Made by a program: the position numbers and the translations under genes. 56,018 nt of DNA from the IMG/VR virus record IMGVR_UViG_3300046534_000888, positions 1 to 56,018 of that record, one strand, 5' to 3'. The number at the start of each line of letters is the position of its first letter. The stretch's first letter is position 1. The notes beneath the pieces are model-generated. The model saw only the letters and a program-made list of their open reading frames with translations. It did not search any database and was not told where the DNA came from. Below are positions 5,999 through 11,468 of this stretch, in pieces. The DNA comes from a virus.

Positions 5999-6017
5999 AT
6001 AAACTTTAAATGCATTT

Positions 6018-6103
6018 TGGCTCCAAGAGTAGGGGTCGAACCTACGTTCCTATTGGAAGACTCTGATTAACAGTCAGGCACATTACCACTCTGTCATCTT
6101 GGA
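6018..6103 (-). tRNA. tRNA with GTT anticodon and a long (class II) variable arm
   Basis: Acceptor TCCAAGA/TCTTGGA perfect, T-arm GTAGG/CCTAC, loop CTGTTAA reads GTT (Asn). The variable region is about 16 bases and contains TTCC-AATA-GGAA. Bacterial class II arms belong to Leu, Ser and Tyr, not Asn. Confidence 0.7.
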
Positions 6104-6116
6104 CCAAAATGCACTT

Positions 6117-6602
6117 CTATCGAAGTGCTGGGTAAACGTAATCACAATTCCACCAAATGTAATGGTTAAGATTGTTATCAGTATCACCATCTAAATGTCG
6201 AATATGGTGTTGCAATTCGTGCCGAAGAGTTTGTTTCCATTCGGTATCGAAATGACGACCAGTCGCGACGACAATTTTAAAATCAACGAAGTGATATGTT
6301 CCCCAAACGTCACCATTGGTGTGACCTGTGGCATATGATTCGAAACTAACAACATCGCGGAATTCGATTTGAACCTGCATATCGTATTCCATATCAACAC
6401 ATTCTTTGACAGCACGCCATTCATAATCAATGATGGCCGCCAATTCTGCGTCGGTTTTCTTATTACTGTTATTGACAATCTCTGCCCCAACATAAGGACT
6501 TGTCAACCCTGCATAAGCATTGGCAGGTTGATCGTCGGGAACACCACAAGCCGATATCGACAAAGCGAGAATCAGAGTGGAACCTAATTTATTAAGTTTC
6601 AT
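6117..6602 (-). CDS. Secreted lipoprotein with HExxH zinc-protease motif
   Basis: 161 aa. Residues 1-19 form a lipoprotein signal with lipobox LSISAC, so the mature protein should be lipid-anchored at Cys19. Near residue ~128 is LRHELQHHIRH, an HExxH zinc-binding helix as in gluzincin/metzincin-type metallopeptidases. The rest is unrecognised. It overlaps the upstream 71-aa gene by ATGA, so the two are probably translated together. The phage may use it to modify the host envelope after infection (inference). Confidence 0.75.
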   Translation of the reverse strand: MKLNKLGSTLILALSISACGVPDDQPANAYAGLTSPYVGAEIVNNSNKKTDAELAAIIDYEWRAVKECVDMEYDMQVQIEFRDVVSFESYATGHTNGDVWGTYHFVDFKIVVATGRHFDTEWKQTLRHELQHHIRHLDGDTDNNLNHYIWWNCDYVYPALR

Positions 6603-6814
6603 GATAGTTCAATAACCTGATCATATTCATCGTCTTCATAATCACCGAGATCGTCTTCGGCAATACATTCACCGTCACCATTTGTGAACTGAAGACATAC
6701 GCAATATATGTGTTCATTGTATTGACCATGGTCGGCAAACATTGTGACGGCAAGATCACCTTTGCCTTCATCAATGAGTTCTTGTAATTTGATAATCAAA
6801 TCTTTCGCTTTCAT
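6599..6814 (-). CDS. Acidic small protein, 71 aa
   Basis: MKAKDLIIKLQELIDEGKGDLAV at the start, then a very acidic tail (EDDLGDYEDDEYDQ). It resembles small phage proteins of the KxxDLIxxLQxL type that I know only from memory. It overlaps the next gene by ATGA and follows the 38-aa gene. Confidence 0.75.
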   Translation of the reverse strand: MKAKDLIIKLQELIDEGKGDLAVTMFADHGQYNEHIYCVCLQFTNGDGECIAEDDLGDYEDDEYDQVIELS

Positions 6815-6821
6815 AATATAG

Positions 6822-6938
6822 TTACCTTTCTTTCACGTTGAACTTCGATTTACCCTTGCGGGTGTAATCCTTTTTCTTATCACGCATCACAACAGACTTG
6901 TTGTATTTACGAGCATGTTTTGCCACGGGGTTATTCAT
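6822..6938 (-). CDS. Small basic protein, 38 aa (NPVAKHARKYNK family)
   Basis: GGAGAGG lies 5 bases before the ATG. The protein MNNPVAKHARKYNKSVVMRD... is rich in Lys and Arg. It resembles a family of 35-45-aa proteins common in tailed phages (I believe DUF7230, from memory). Function unknown; the charge suggests nucleic-acid contact. Same transcript as the two following genes. Confidence 0.75.
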   Translation of the reverse strand: MNNPVAKHARKYNKSVVMRDKKKDYTRKGKSKFNVKER

Positions 6939-7260
6939 AAACCTCTCCTAATGTTCTTACAAGGTGCGGTTGGTTTCGAACCAACTACAAGGGGACTAAT
7001 CCTTGACTTAGAATAAGGGCTCATTGGTAGTCCGATCCAATTACCGTTTATTCTTTTTGTGCCACTGAAATCGATAGTCCACCTAGACTAGGGTCTGGCG
7101 ATGTTTCAATTCCTTACACTTTTCTTTTCGCACCCTGTAAAAACACTGTGTCGTGTGAATCATAGTTTCCGCAGGATAACCATTGGACTTATTGATATTA
7201 ACCACGACCGAGTATTATTACTTTGTACATTCTAATTTATTGAAGATCAATCATCCGAGG
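6939..7260. other. Non-coding stretch with a T-arm fragment and a repeat
   Basis: No gene seen. A lone T-arm (GTTGG TTCGAAA CCAAC, near 6967-6985) lacks a partner acceptor. The first copy of a 43-base repeat lies at 7066-7108. The remainder shows nothing I can name. Confidence 0.5.
7066..7108. repeat. 43-base direct repeat, copy 1 (copy 2 at 7348-7390)
   Basis: GAAATCGATAGTCC...GATGTTTC is present twice with no change except at the edges. It contains CCTAGACTAGG and can fold on itself (GAAATCG with CGATGTTTC). It belongs to a larger duplicated block that also copies a promoter and a gene end. Confidence 0.85.
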
Positions 7261-7294
7261 AACACTCGAACGTTTTTCTATTTCTTATACATGT

Positions 7295-7323
7295 ATTATA
7301 ACATGTTTTAAAACCTTTGTCAA
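7295..7323 (-). promoter_or_regulatory. Sigma70-type promoter, duplicate of the one at 7404
   Basis: TTGACA-N17-TATAAT on the minus strand with ATACATGTAT. It is followed by the copied gene-end fragment and the repeat, and drives the 38-aa gene operon. Confidence 0.8.
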
Positions 7324-7347
7324 CAACTATTTCTAAAGAGTTAATTG

Positions 7348-7390
7348 AAATCGATAGTCCACCTAGACTAGGGTCTGGCGATGTTTCGAT
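7348..7390. repeat. 43-base direct repeat, copy 2
   Basis: Second copy of 7066-7108. Just before it, 7331-7344 copies the last codons of the 92-aa gene at 7436, which shows that a block of promoter plus gene end was duplicated. Confidence 0.85.
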
Positions 7391-7403
7391 TTCTTATACA
7401 TGT

Positions 7404-7432
7404 ATTATAACATGTTTTTAAACCTTTGTCAA
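7404..7432 (-). promoter_or_regulatory. Sigma70-type promoter
   Basis: TTGACA-N17-TATAAT on the minus strand with ATACATGTAT; its -35 box abuts the stop codon of the 92-aa gene. Confidence 0.8.
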
Positions 7433-7435
7433 CAA

Positions 7436-7714
7436 CTATTTGACATTTATTTCTAAAGAGTTAAAGGATACATTGTATGCCTTAACTTCGTAACCTGATT
7501 CCCTAAAAGCACTATAAGCATTCTTATGGCGTTTAGCAAATTCATAAATAGTCTCGAGGTCATCAAAATCGATGCAATAAAACTCTCGGTCTCTATGACC
7601 TAACTCGATGTTTAGATCGCCATCACCATCAACGACGATATCGTTCGTAGTCCCAGGCACCAACTTGTCAAAGGGTATAGACTGTTCCAATTCCCTTTCT
7701 TCGTTAAAATTCAT
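7436..7714 (-). CDS. Unknown acidic protein, 92 aa
   Basis: Contains VVDGDGDLNIELG in the middle. Not recognised. It has its own promoter cassette upstream (7746-7774) with the usual GAGAAG leader. Its last codons have been copied into the block at 7331-7344. Confidence 0.75.
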   Translation of the reverse strand: MNFNEERELEQSIPFDKLVPGTTNDIVVDGDGDLNIELGHRDREFYCIDFDDLETIYEFAKRHKNAYSAFRESGYEVKAYNVSFNSLEINVK

Positions 7715-7745
7715 AATATGCGCTTCTCAATTAATTTATACATGT

Positions 7746-7774
7746 ATTATATCACGGTTATCGTGGTTTGTCAA
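7746..7774 (-). promoter_or_regulatory. Early promoter cassette
   Basis: TTGACA-N17-TATAAT plus ATACATGTAT, preceded by the conserved AT-rich upstream element (7790-7822, AACTAAAAGTTCTAAC...). It drives the 92-aa gene. Confidence 0.85.
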
Positions 7775-7823
7775 CAACTATTTCATAATTAGTTCGTATA
7801 TCGTTAGAACTTTTAGTTATATT

Positions 7824-7899
7824 TGGTCCTCAATGGAAGAATCAAACTTCCCTCTATCGGTTATCAGCCGATTGTAATCAATCAATATACTAATTGAGG
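7824..7899 (-). tRNA. tRNA-Ile(GAT)
   Basis: Acceptor CCTCAAT/ATTGAGG perfect, stem ATCGG/CCGAT, loop CTGATAA, T-arm GGAAG/CTTCC, A73, CCA encoded. Confidence 0.87.
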
Positions 7900-7990
7900 G
7901 TTGCGCCGGACTTGCATCAATCGGAATCGATCAAAGCCGTGTATTGCCGGTCATACCTAAATCCCTTCGTTTCCTAATTCCTATACATGT

Positions 7991-8019
7991 ATTATATCAC
8001 AGTCCATGTACATTGTCAA
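7991..8019 (-). promoter_or_regulatory. Sigma70-type promoter for tRNA-Ile
   Basis: TTGACA-N17-TATAAT on the minus strand with ATACATGTAT, about 90 bases before tRNA-Ile. Confidence 0.8.
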
Positions 8020-8042
8020 CCTTTTTCTTATCTAATTGCGAC

Positions 8043-8128
8043 AAGTTTTGTTCTATTTGCGACACCCTCATAGCTTGATTCTAGCAGGGTTATCCCCTTC
8101 GAGCTATATAGCATTCAGTGTAAGCAGT
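8043..8128 (-). other. Structured 3' element, copy 1
   Basis: Begins with 19 bases (8110-8128, minus strand) identical to 41499-41517, followed by similar GGGGATAACCCTGCT sequence. It lies just past a transcription terminator. Related sequence occurs after the topoisomerase gene and near 36220-36300. Confidence 0.45.
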
Positions 8129-8130
8129 CC

Positions 8131-8160
8131 AAAAAAAACCCCGAACAAAGCCGGGGTTTC
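8131..8160 (-). terminator. Intrinsic terminator
   Basis: On the minus strand AACCCCGG...CGGGGTT closes a small loop and is followed by eight T's. It ends the short late unit at 8185-8327 and read-through from the PEP-CTERM gene. Confidence 0.9.
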
Positions 8161-8184
8161 TGTGTTTTTGAATGGAGTTTTACT

Positions 8185-8292
8185 TCACATTCCACATAGC
8201 CCCGTGATAACCATACCACTCACTCTCGCCCAATTTCCGCGATTATTAATCGTCGGATATTGCGATATAAACTGTGATTGAATTGAAGTCAT
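8185..8292 (-). CDS. Possible 35-aa protein of a short late unit
   Basis: MTSIQSQFISQYPTINN..., ending GMVITGLCGM. An exact TATAAATA lies 28-35 bases before the ATG and a strong terminator lies 25 bases after the stop, so a short late transcript is likely. The ribosome site is weak, so translation is uncertain; the RNA itself could be the product. Confidence 0.45.
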   Translation of the reverse strand: MTSIQSQFISQYPTINNRGNWARVSGMVITGLCGM

Positions 8293-8319
8293 GATGCTCT
8301 GTTTAATTGGTTATACGTT

Positions 8320-8327
8320 TATTTATA
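8320..8327 (-). promoter_or_regulatory. T4-type late promoter box
   Basis: TATAAATA in the context CTTGTATAAATAAAC, identical over 15 bases to the box at 11461. Confidence 0.65.
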
Positions 8328-8997
8328 CAAGTTGTGAACTGTTACTTGAACTATTTTTCATTTTTTTTCGTCCAAATCCCAATCCTACAAGTCCTGCACC
8401 GAACAAAGCAAAGGTTGCAGGTTCGGGTACTTGTGCTACTGGTTCACATGTTCCTTGATTAATTGCGAAGTTACCAAAACCCCATTCCAATGGGTCCAGT
8501 GTTACTGAGCTAATGTGGGAACAATCACCAACGGTATTACTAGTTGAATGGAAACTGAATCCTGGGGTATTATTTCTACTAACATTAAACCATTCTCGTT
8601 CAGATATAGTTCCAGAGGTTTCCGCGACTGTTAACCAAGCATTATCTCTAATCGTTCGCAAGTTCGCGCCGACATTCAATGAAAAGGCGAAGGTGTTTTC
8701 TGGCATGATCAAAGTTATTATATTTTCATTTGTTATGAAGACTTCATAATCCTGACCCGGCGCTGTATTAAACCAACTATTGTCGCTAGCCAATTCCTCA
8801 TCCATTAATATAACTGGAAGTCCCCCCGACAAATCACCGTAGCGAAAGGCACTTTCATCGAATTCAAATTCGGACATGGTATAACCGCCGATGGTTGAAG
8901 GGATTACGGTTTCAGTGGAATATTCCGAATGTATTAATTGGGCATGAGCACCGAAACTCATTGTTATCATTAAAAGAAAAGCTGTTATATATTTCAT
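8323..8997 (-). CDS. PEP-CTERM exosortase-sorted secreted protein
   Basis: 224 aa. Residues 1-19 are a Sec signal peptide (MKYITAFLLMITMSFGAHA). Near residue 192 is VPEPATFALFGAGLVGLGFG followed by RKK: the full PEP-CTERM tripartite signal of motif, membrane helix and basic end. A short serine/asparagine tail of 11 residues follows, which is unusual. The body is unrecognised. Both a sigma70 promoter (9090) and a late box (9019) lie upstream. Such proteins are normally exported and cut by a host exosortase and are linked to exopolysaccharide; a phage copy is odd. Confidence 0.85.
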   Translation of the reverse strand: MKYITAFLLMITMSFGAHAQLIHSEYSTETVIPSTIGGYTMSEFEFDESAFRYGDLSGGLPVILMDEELASDNSWFNTAPGQDYEVFITNENIITLIMPENTFAFSLNVGANLRTIRDNAWLTVAETSGTISEREWFNVSRNNTPGFSFHSTSNTVGDCSHISSVTLDPLEWGFGNFAINQGTCEPVAQVPEPATFALFGAGLVGLGFGRKKMKNSSSNSSQLV

Positions 8998-9018
8998 AGT
9001 TTATCCTGTTTGTGGTAT

Positions 9019-9026
9019 TATTTATA
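9019..9026 (-). promoter_or_regulatory. T4-type late promoter box
   Basis: TATAAATA 22 bases before the ATG of the PEP-CTERM gene. Confidence 0.65.
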
Positions 9027-9089
9027 CTAAAACTTAGTCAATATTGACTGTATTACTGTGATGGATATCACAATTTGTTTACATGAACC

Positions 9090-9118
9090 ATTATAACAGG
9101 TTCTGTATCGTTTGTCAA
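9090..9118 (-). promoter_or_regulatory. Sigma70-type promoter for the PEP-CTERM gene
   Basis: TTGACA-N17-TATAAT on the minus strand, without the ATACATGTAT palindrome. Back to back with the plus-strand promoter at 9142. Confidence 0.75.
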
Positions 9119-9141
9119 CAACTAATTAGTTTTAATAATTG

Positions 9142-9170
9142 TTGACAAGACTGTGTAGTTATGATATAAT
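9142..9170 (+). promoter_or_regulatory. Plus-strand sigma70 promoter, copy 1
   Basis: TTGACA-N17-TATAAT on the plus strand. The -35, the -10 and about 30 bases downstream (AACTAAGTCGTGCCG) match the promoter at 51282. The two are the only plus-strand promoters I see. Confidence 0.8.
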
Positions 9171-9175
9171 AACTA

Positions 9176-9255
9176 AGTCGTGCCGAGGCAGGTTGGTATA
9201 CCATAATTATCTAGTATGATACAACCCGAAGGGTTCCCCGAAGGGGTGATCATTT
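9176..9255 (+). ncRNA. Candidate plus-strand small RNA
   Basis: Starts about 7 bases after the TATAAT at 9165-9170. It contains GGTTG...CAACC and two tight GAA-loop hairpins (AACCC-GAA-GGGTT, CCCC-GAA-GGGG), ends near TCATTT, and has no ORF. Its 3' part would overlap the end of the 9250-9804 gene, so it could act antisense. The 3' end is a guess. Confidence 0.45.
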
Positions 9256-9804
9256 AAGCTTTGGTTTACCAAATACCGATTCACGTACAACTTCACTCTT
9301 TCCAATCTTTCTATCGTATTCCAAATCATTCACCATATCAAGATCAGTGGTGTTAAAGAGCTTTCTGAGGAAGGCTTCATCGGTTACAATAGGTGCTCGG
9401 GATTTGTTCAATATGTGTTGCATCGCTCCATTAGCTTCAATCCACCAACCACTTTTCGTCAACAGTGTATTAATCTTCTTAATGACCTTGGTTTTGCTTT
9501 CCTTTTGTCCGTCATGACCAATACCTTGGATTTTATTACCTTTCCAACTCTCGTTTGATCTTGATGTACGATAGAACACGACAACATCAAGATCATCATC
9601 TTTGTCCCAATCTAAAGCAACCCAATCACTTGGTAATACATCACTTGAATTGTTGATAAAGCTACCAAGAGTGGTGCCTTTGTATGCGGTTTGCACTAAT
9701 TGAATCAGTTCAGGGCTGAATGATTTCTTGTCGGAAGTTGTGAGGAATTCCCAAGAGTTCTTCTTTAGGGATAATTCTTTCAGATACTCTTTATATGTTT
9801 TCAT
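9250..9804 (-). CDS. Late protein with capsid-targeting-like leader, 184 aa
   Basis: I start at MKTYKEYLKEL (9804); the open frame upstream is tRNA-Leu sequence. The leader resembles the T4 internal-protein targeting peptide. The rest (VALDWDKDDDLDVVVFYR, GIGHDGQ) looks like an acetyltransferase- or ART-type fold seen in phage internal proteins, but I cannot assign it. A TATAAATA box lies 6-13 bases before the ATG, close enough that the mRNA has little or no leader. Probably packed in the head. Confidence 0.7.
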   Translation of the reverse strand: MKTYKEYLKELSLKKNSWEFLTTSDKKSFSPELIQLVQTAYKGTTLGSFINNSSDVLPSDWVALDWDKDDDLDVVVFYRTSRSNESWKGNKIQGIGHDGQKESKTKVIKKINTLLTKSGWWIEANGAMQHILNKSRAPIVTDEAFLRKLFNTTDLDMVNDLEYDRKIGKSEVVRESVFGKPKLK

Positions 9805-9809
9805 ACAGT

Positions 9810-9817
9810 TATTTATA
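9810..9817 (-). promoter_or_regulatory. T4-type late promoter box
   Basis: TATAAATA just before the ATG at 9804. Confidence 0.6.
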
Positions 9818-9828
9818 ACTATAGAAAA

Positions 9829-9911
9829 TGGTACGCCGAATCGGATTCGAACCGATAAAGGTCTTGCGTTTGAAGCAAGTAGCTGTGCCAATTTACATTA
9901 ACCACCGGCGC
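9829..9911 (-). tRNA. tRNA-Leu(CAA) with short variable loop
   Basis: Acceptor GCGCCGG/TCGGCGT, stem CTTGC/GCAAG, loop TTCAAAC (CAA), variable loop only ACCTTT, T-arm ATCGG/CCGAT, CCA encoded. The long D region (GTTAATGTAAATTGG...) is shared with the other two Leu tRNAs. Confidence 0.8.
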
Positions 9912-9919
9912 TTAACCTT

Positions 9920-10138
9920 TTAAACTGTCTCTGTGCGTGCCTGTTCGATCAAAGCAATGTGCTTTCTAATCCACCGCATGAATAGAATAGCCTTGTCTTG
10001 GGCGTTCATAGCTGCCGTACCAACGTCATTTGTGGGAACGGGAAATTCAAACCCACATTCAGTTGTATACCATAACTCATCTTCCTTGAAGAAGAGGAAT
10101 GTCACTTTCTTGTTTTTGATCATATCTTTGATATTCAT
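9920..10138 (-). CDS. Unknown protein, 72 aa
   Basis: MNIKDMIKNKKVTFLFFKEDELWYTTECGFEFPVP... ends with an AILFMRWIRKHI helix. An AGGAAA ribosome site precedes the ATG. I recall similar 70-80-aa phage proteins with the WYxTExGFxFPVP stretch, without known function. It sits between tRNA genes. Confidence 0.75.
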   Translation of the reverse strand: MNIKDMIKNKKVTFLFFKEDELWYTTECGFEFPVPTNDVGTAAMNAQDKAILFMRWIRKHIALIEQARTETV

Positions 10139-10292
10139 AATATTTCCTGTATTGTTATAATTTGACCACGGGCTTCAACTCCGCAACCCGAAACAGTGAT
10201 CGTATCACTTCTTTAAGGTAGTCTTGCAAGTGTTTAAGATTATGAGTCTTTACTTACTTGTTCAATCTATGCTTACGCATTTGGTCAAAATT

Positions 10293-10369
10293 TGGTGGAA
10301 TGCCGCGGATTCGAACCGCGATCAGCCGGAGTAAGAGTCCGGTATAATTGCCATTTATAATAGCATTCC
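10293..10369 (-). tRNA. tRNA-Lys(CTT)
   Basis: Acceptor GGAATGC/GCATTCC perfect, stem CCGGA/TCCGG, loop CTCTTAC, T-arm CGCGG/CCGCG, CCA encoded. Confidence 0.87.
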
Positions 10370-10374
10370 ATATT

Positions 10375-10457
10375 TGGTAGGCAAGGAGGGAGTCGAACCC
10401 TCAAAGGTCTGGATTTTAAGTCCAGTAGCTGTACCAATTTACATTAACCACCTGCCC
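10375..10457 (-). tRNA. tRNA-Leu(TAA) with short variable loop
   Basis: Acceptor GGGCAGG/CTTGCCT, stem CTGGA/TCCAG, loop CTTAAAA, variable loop ACCTTT, T-arm GAGGG/CCCTC, CCA encoded. Confidence 0.82.
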
Positions 10458-10463
10458 ATAATT

Positions 10464-10546
10464 TGGTACGTCGAGAGGGATTCGAACCCTCAAAGGTCTA
10501 GTGTCTAAAACTAGTAGCTGTGCCAATTTACATTAACCACCGACGC
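10464..10546 (-). tRNA. tRNA-Leu(TAG) with short variable loop
   Basis: Acceptor GCGTCGG/TCGACGT, stem CTAGT/ACTAG, loop TTTAGAC, variable loop ACCTTT, T-arm GAGGG/CCCTC, CCA encoded. Confidence 0.82.
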
Positions 10547-10570
10547 TTAATCTTTTATGTCAACATTTTA

Positions 10571-10837
10571 TTAAAATTGTTTACTGGCCTGTCGGATAAT
10601 CCGAACAAATGTTTCCAGTAAATCTGTATCATTCAATAATTCGAAATGTATACGCTGCGCTTCACTTAAATGTATTGCTGTTGCCTGATGTTGCTTACGC
10701 TCTTTGTTACTGCAAAGCAGTTTAATACCAGTATCGTCAATGTAATAATTCTGCCATTGCATGGTTTCTTTAGAAAAGAGCCCCAGTAATTTTATTTCAT
10801 ACAGGATTTTGTCGTACATTATATCACGCATGTTCAT
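10571..10837 (-). CDS. Unknown protein, 88 aa
   Basis: Start chosen at MNMRDIMYDKILYEIKLLG because TTAAGGAA lies 8 bases before it; the open frame upstream is tRNA-Glu sequence. The C-terminal half has AIHLSEAQRIHFELL and a helical end. Not recognised. Confidence 0.7.
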   Translation of the reverse strand: MNMRDIMYDKILYEIKLLGLFSKETMQWQNYYIDDTGIKLLCSNKERKQHQATAIHLSEAQRIHFELLNDTDLLETFVRIIRQASKQF

Positions 10838-10863
10838 AATCTTGTTCCTTAATTGCATAAACT

Positions 10864-10937
10864 TGGTACACCATAGGGGAGTCGAACCCCTCTTCACGGA
10901 TTGAAAACCCGTTGTCCTACCGATAGACGAATGGTGC
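10864..10937 (-). tRNA. tRNA-Glu(TTC), copy 1
   Basis: Acceptor GCACCAT/ATGGTGT, stem ACGGG/TCCGT, loop TTTTCAA, T-arm AGGGG/CCCCT, CCA encoded. Confidence 0.86.
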
Positions 10938-10944
10938 ATAAACT

Positions 10945-11020
10945 TGGTGGGCCCACGGAGATTCGAACTCCGATAACCGGATTAAAAGTCCGGGATAATT
11001 GCCCTTTATATTATAGGCCC
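10945..11020 (-). tRNA. tRNA-Lys(TTT)
   Basis: Acceptor GGGCCTA/TGGGCCC, stem CCGGA/TCCGG, loop CTTTTAA, T-arm CGGAG/CTCCG, A73, CCA encoded. Confidence 0.87.
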
Positions 11021-11025
11021 ATATT

Positions 11026-11116
11026 TGGTGCAGCGCCTGGGGTTCGAACCCAGAGTGGGAGTTTCCTCTCGCCGGATTAAAAGTCCGGTACCTTCAGCCA
11101 ATTCGGTCAACGCTAC
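11026..11116 (-). tRNA. Class II (Ser/Leu-shaped) tRNA with a Lys anticodon TTT
   Basis: 91 bases. Acceptor GTAGCGT/GCGCTGC, a D region very like serine tRNAs (GACCGAATTGGCTGAAGG), stem CCGGA/TCCGG, loop CTTTTAA (TTT), variable arm of about 18 bases (GAGAGGAAACTC), T-arm CTGGG/CCCAG, A73, CCA encoded. All stems pair. Body and anticodon point to different amino acids. Confidence 0.8.
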
Positions 11117-11122
11117 GTTGTT

Positions 11123-11197
11123 TGGTGTCTCTGAAGGGAATTGAACCCTCTACTCTTGGGTGAAAGCCAAGCGATCTAACCGGTAATCCACAGAGAC
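11123..11197 (-). tRNA. tRNA-Glu(TTC), copy 2
   Basis: Acceptor GTCTCTG/CAGAGAC perfect, stem CTTGG/CCAAG, loop CTTTCAC, T-arm GAGGG/CCCTT, CCA encoded. Sequence quite different from copy 1. Confidence 0.86.
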
Positions 11198-11216
11198 ATA
11201 TTCTTTAAATTTATTT

Positions 11217-11292
11217 TGGGGTGCAGCTTGGGTTTCGAACCCAACCCTCATGAGTCACAGTCATGCATGCTTCCAGTTACACCTGCCGCACC
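11217..11292 (-). tRNA. tRNA-His(GTG)
   Basis: Acceptor GTGCGGC/GCTGCAC plus an encoded G-1 facing C73, the histidine hallmark. Stem CATGA/TCATG, loop CTGTGAC, T-arm TTGGG/CCCAA, CCA encoded. First tRNA of the array in the direction of transcription. Confidence 0.88.
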
Positions 11293-11317
11293 CCAAAATA
11301 AACTTTTCTTCTCCCAT

Positions 11318-11353
11318 AAAAAAACCCGCATTAGGAGAATAATGCGGGTTAAA
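11318..11353 (-). terminator. Strong intrinsic terminator just upstream of tRNA-His
   Basis: AACCCGCATTA pairs with TAATGCGGGTT around TTCTCC and is followed by seven T's on the minus strand. It should end the short late unit at 11378-11468. I see no separate promoter between it and tRNA-His, so the array must depend on read-through or on internal promoters. Confidence 0.9.
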
Positions 11354-11377
11354 TAAGCTTCTTATTGTCAGTTATTA

Positions 11378-11455
11378 TTAGCTGAAGCTTACCATTCCCG
11401 CGCATGATTTCTCATGCTTCTCGAGTTGTTCTAGTTTTAGTAATAATGTTTTCAT
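11378..11455 (-). CDS. Possible 25-aa peptide of a short late unit
   Basis: MKTLLLKLEQLEKHEKSC... The ATG lies about where a TATAAATA-driven transcript would start, so it would be leaderless. An 8-base-pair hairpin (TAAGCTTC/GAAGCTTA) and a strong terminator follow. The ~130-base RNA could itself be the functional product. Confidence 0.35.
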   Translation of the reverse strand: MKTLLLKLEQLEKHEKSCAGMVSFS

Positions 11456-11460
11456 GTGTT

Positions 11461-11468
11461 TATTTATA
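11461..11468 (-). promoter_or_regulatory. T4-type late promoter box
   Basis: TATAAATA in CTTGTATAAATAAAC, the same 15 bases as at 8320. Confidence 0.6.

Noticed and set aside
8036-8281. 81-aa plus-strand open frame
   Set aside because: It runs across an intrinsic terminator and the 35-aa minus-strand frame, has no ribosome site or promoter, and opposes the direction of everything else.
9805-9891. 29-residue N-terminal extension (MAQLLASNARPLSVRIRFG...) of the 9250 gene
   Set aside because: It is tRNA-Leu(CAA) sequence read as protein; the MKTYKEY start fits the late box.
10139-10290. Possible small frame with LQDYLKEVIRSLFRVAELKPVVKL
   Set aside because: The peptide looks gene-like, but the only starts are TTG/GTG without a ribosome site and an upstream stop closes the frame. 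It could be the decayed end of a gene; not called.
10838-10939. N-terminal extension (MHHSSIGRTTGFQ...) of the 10571 gene
   Set aside because: It is tRNA-Glu sequence read as protein; a proper ribosome site lies before MNMRD.
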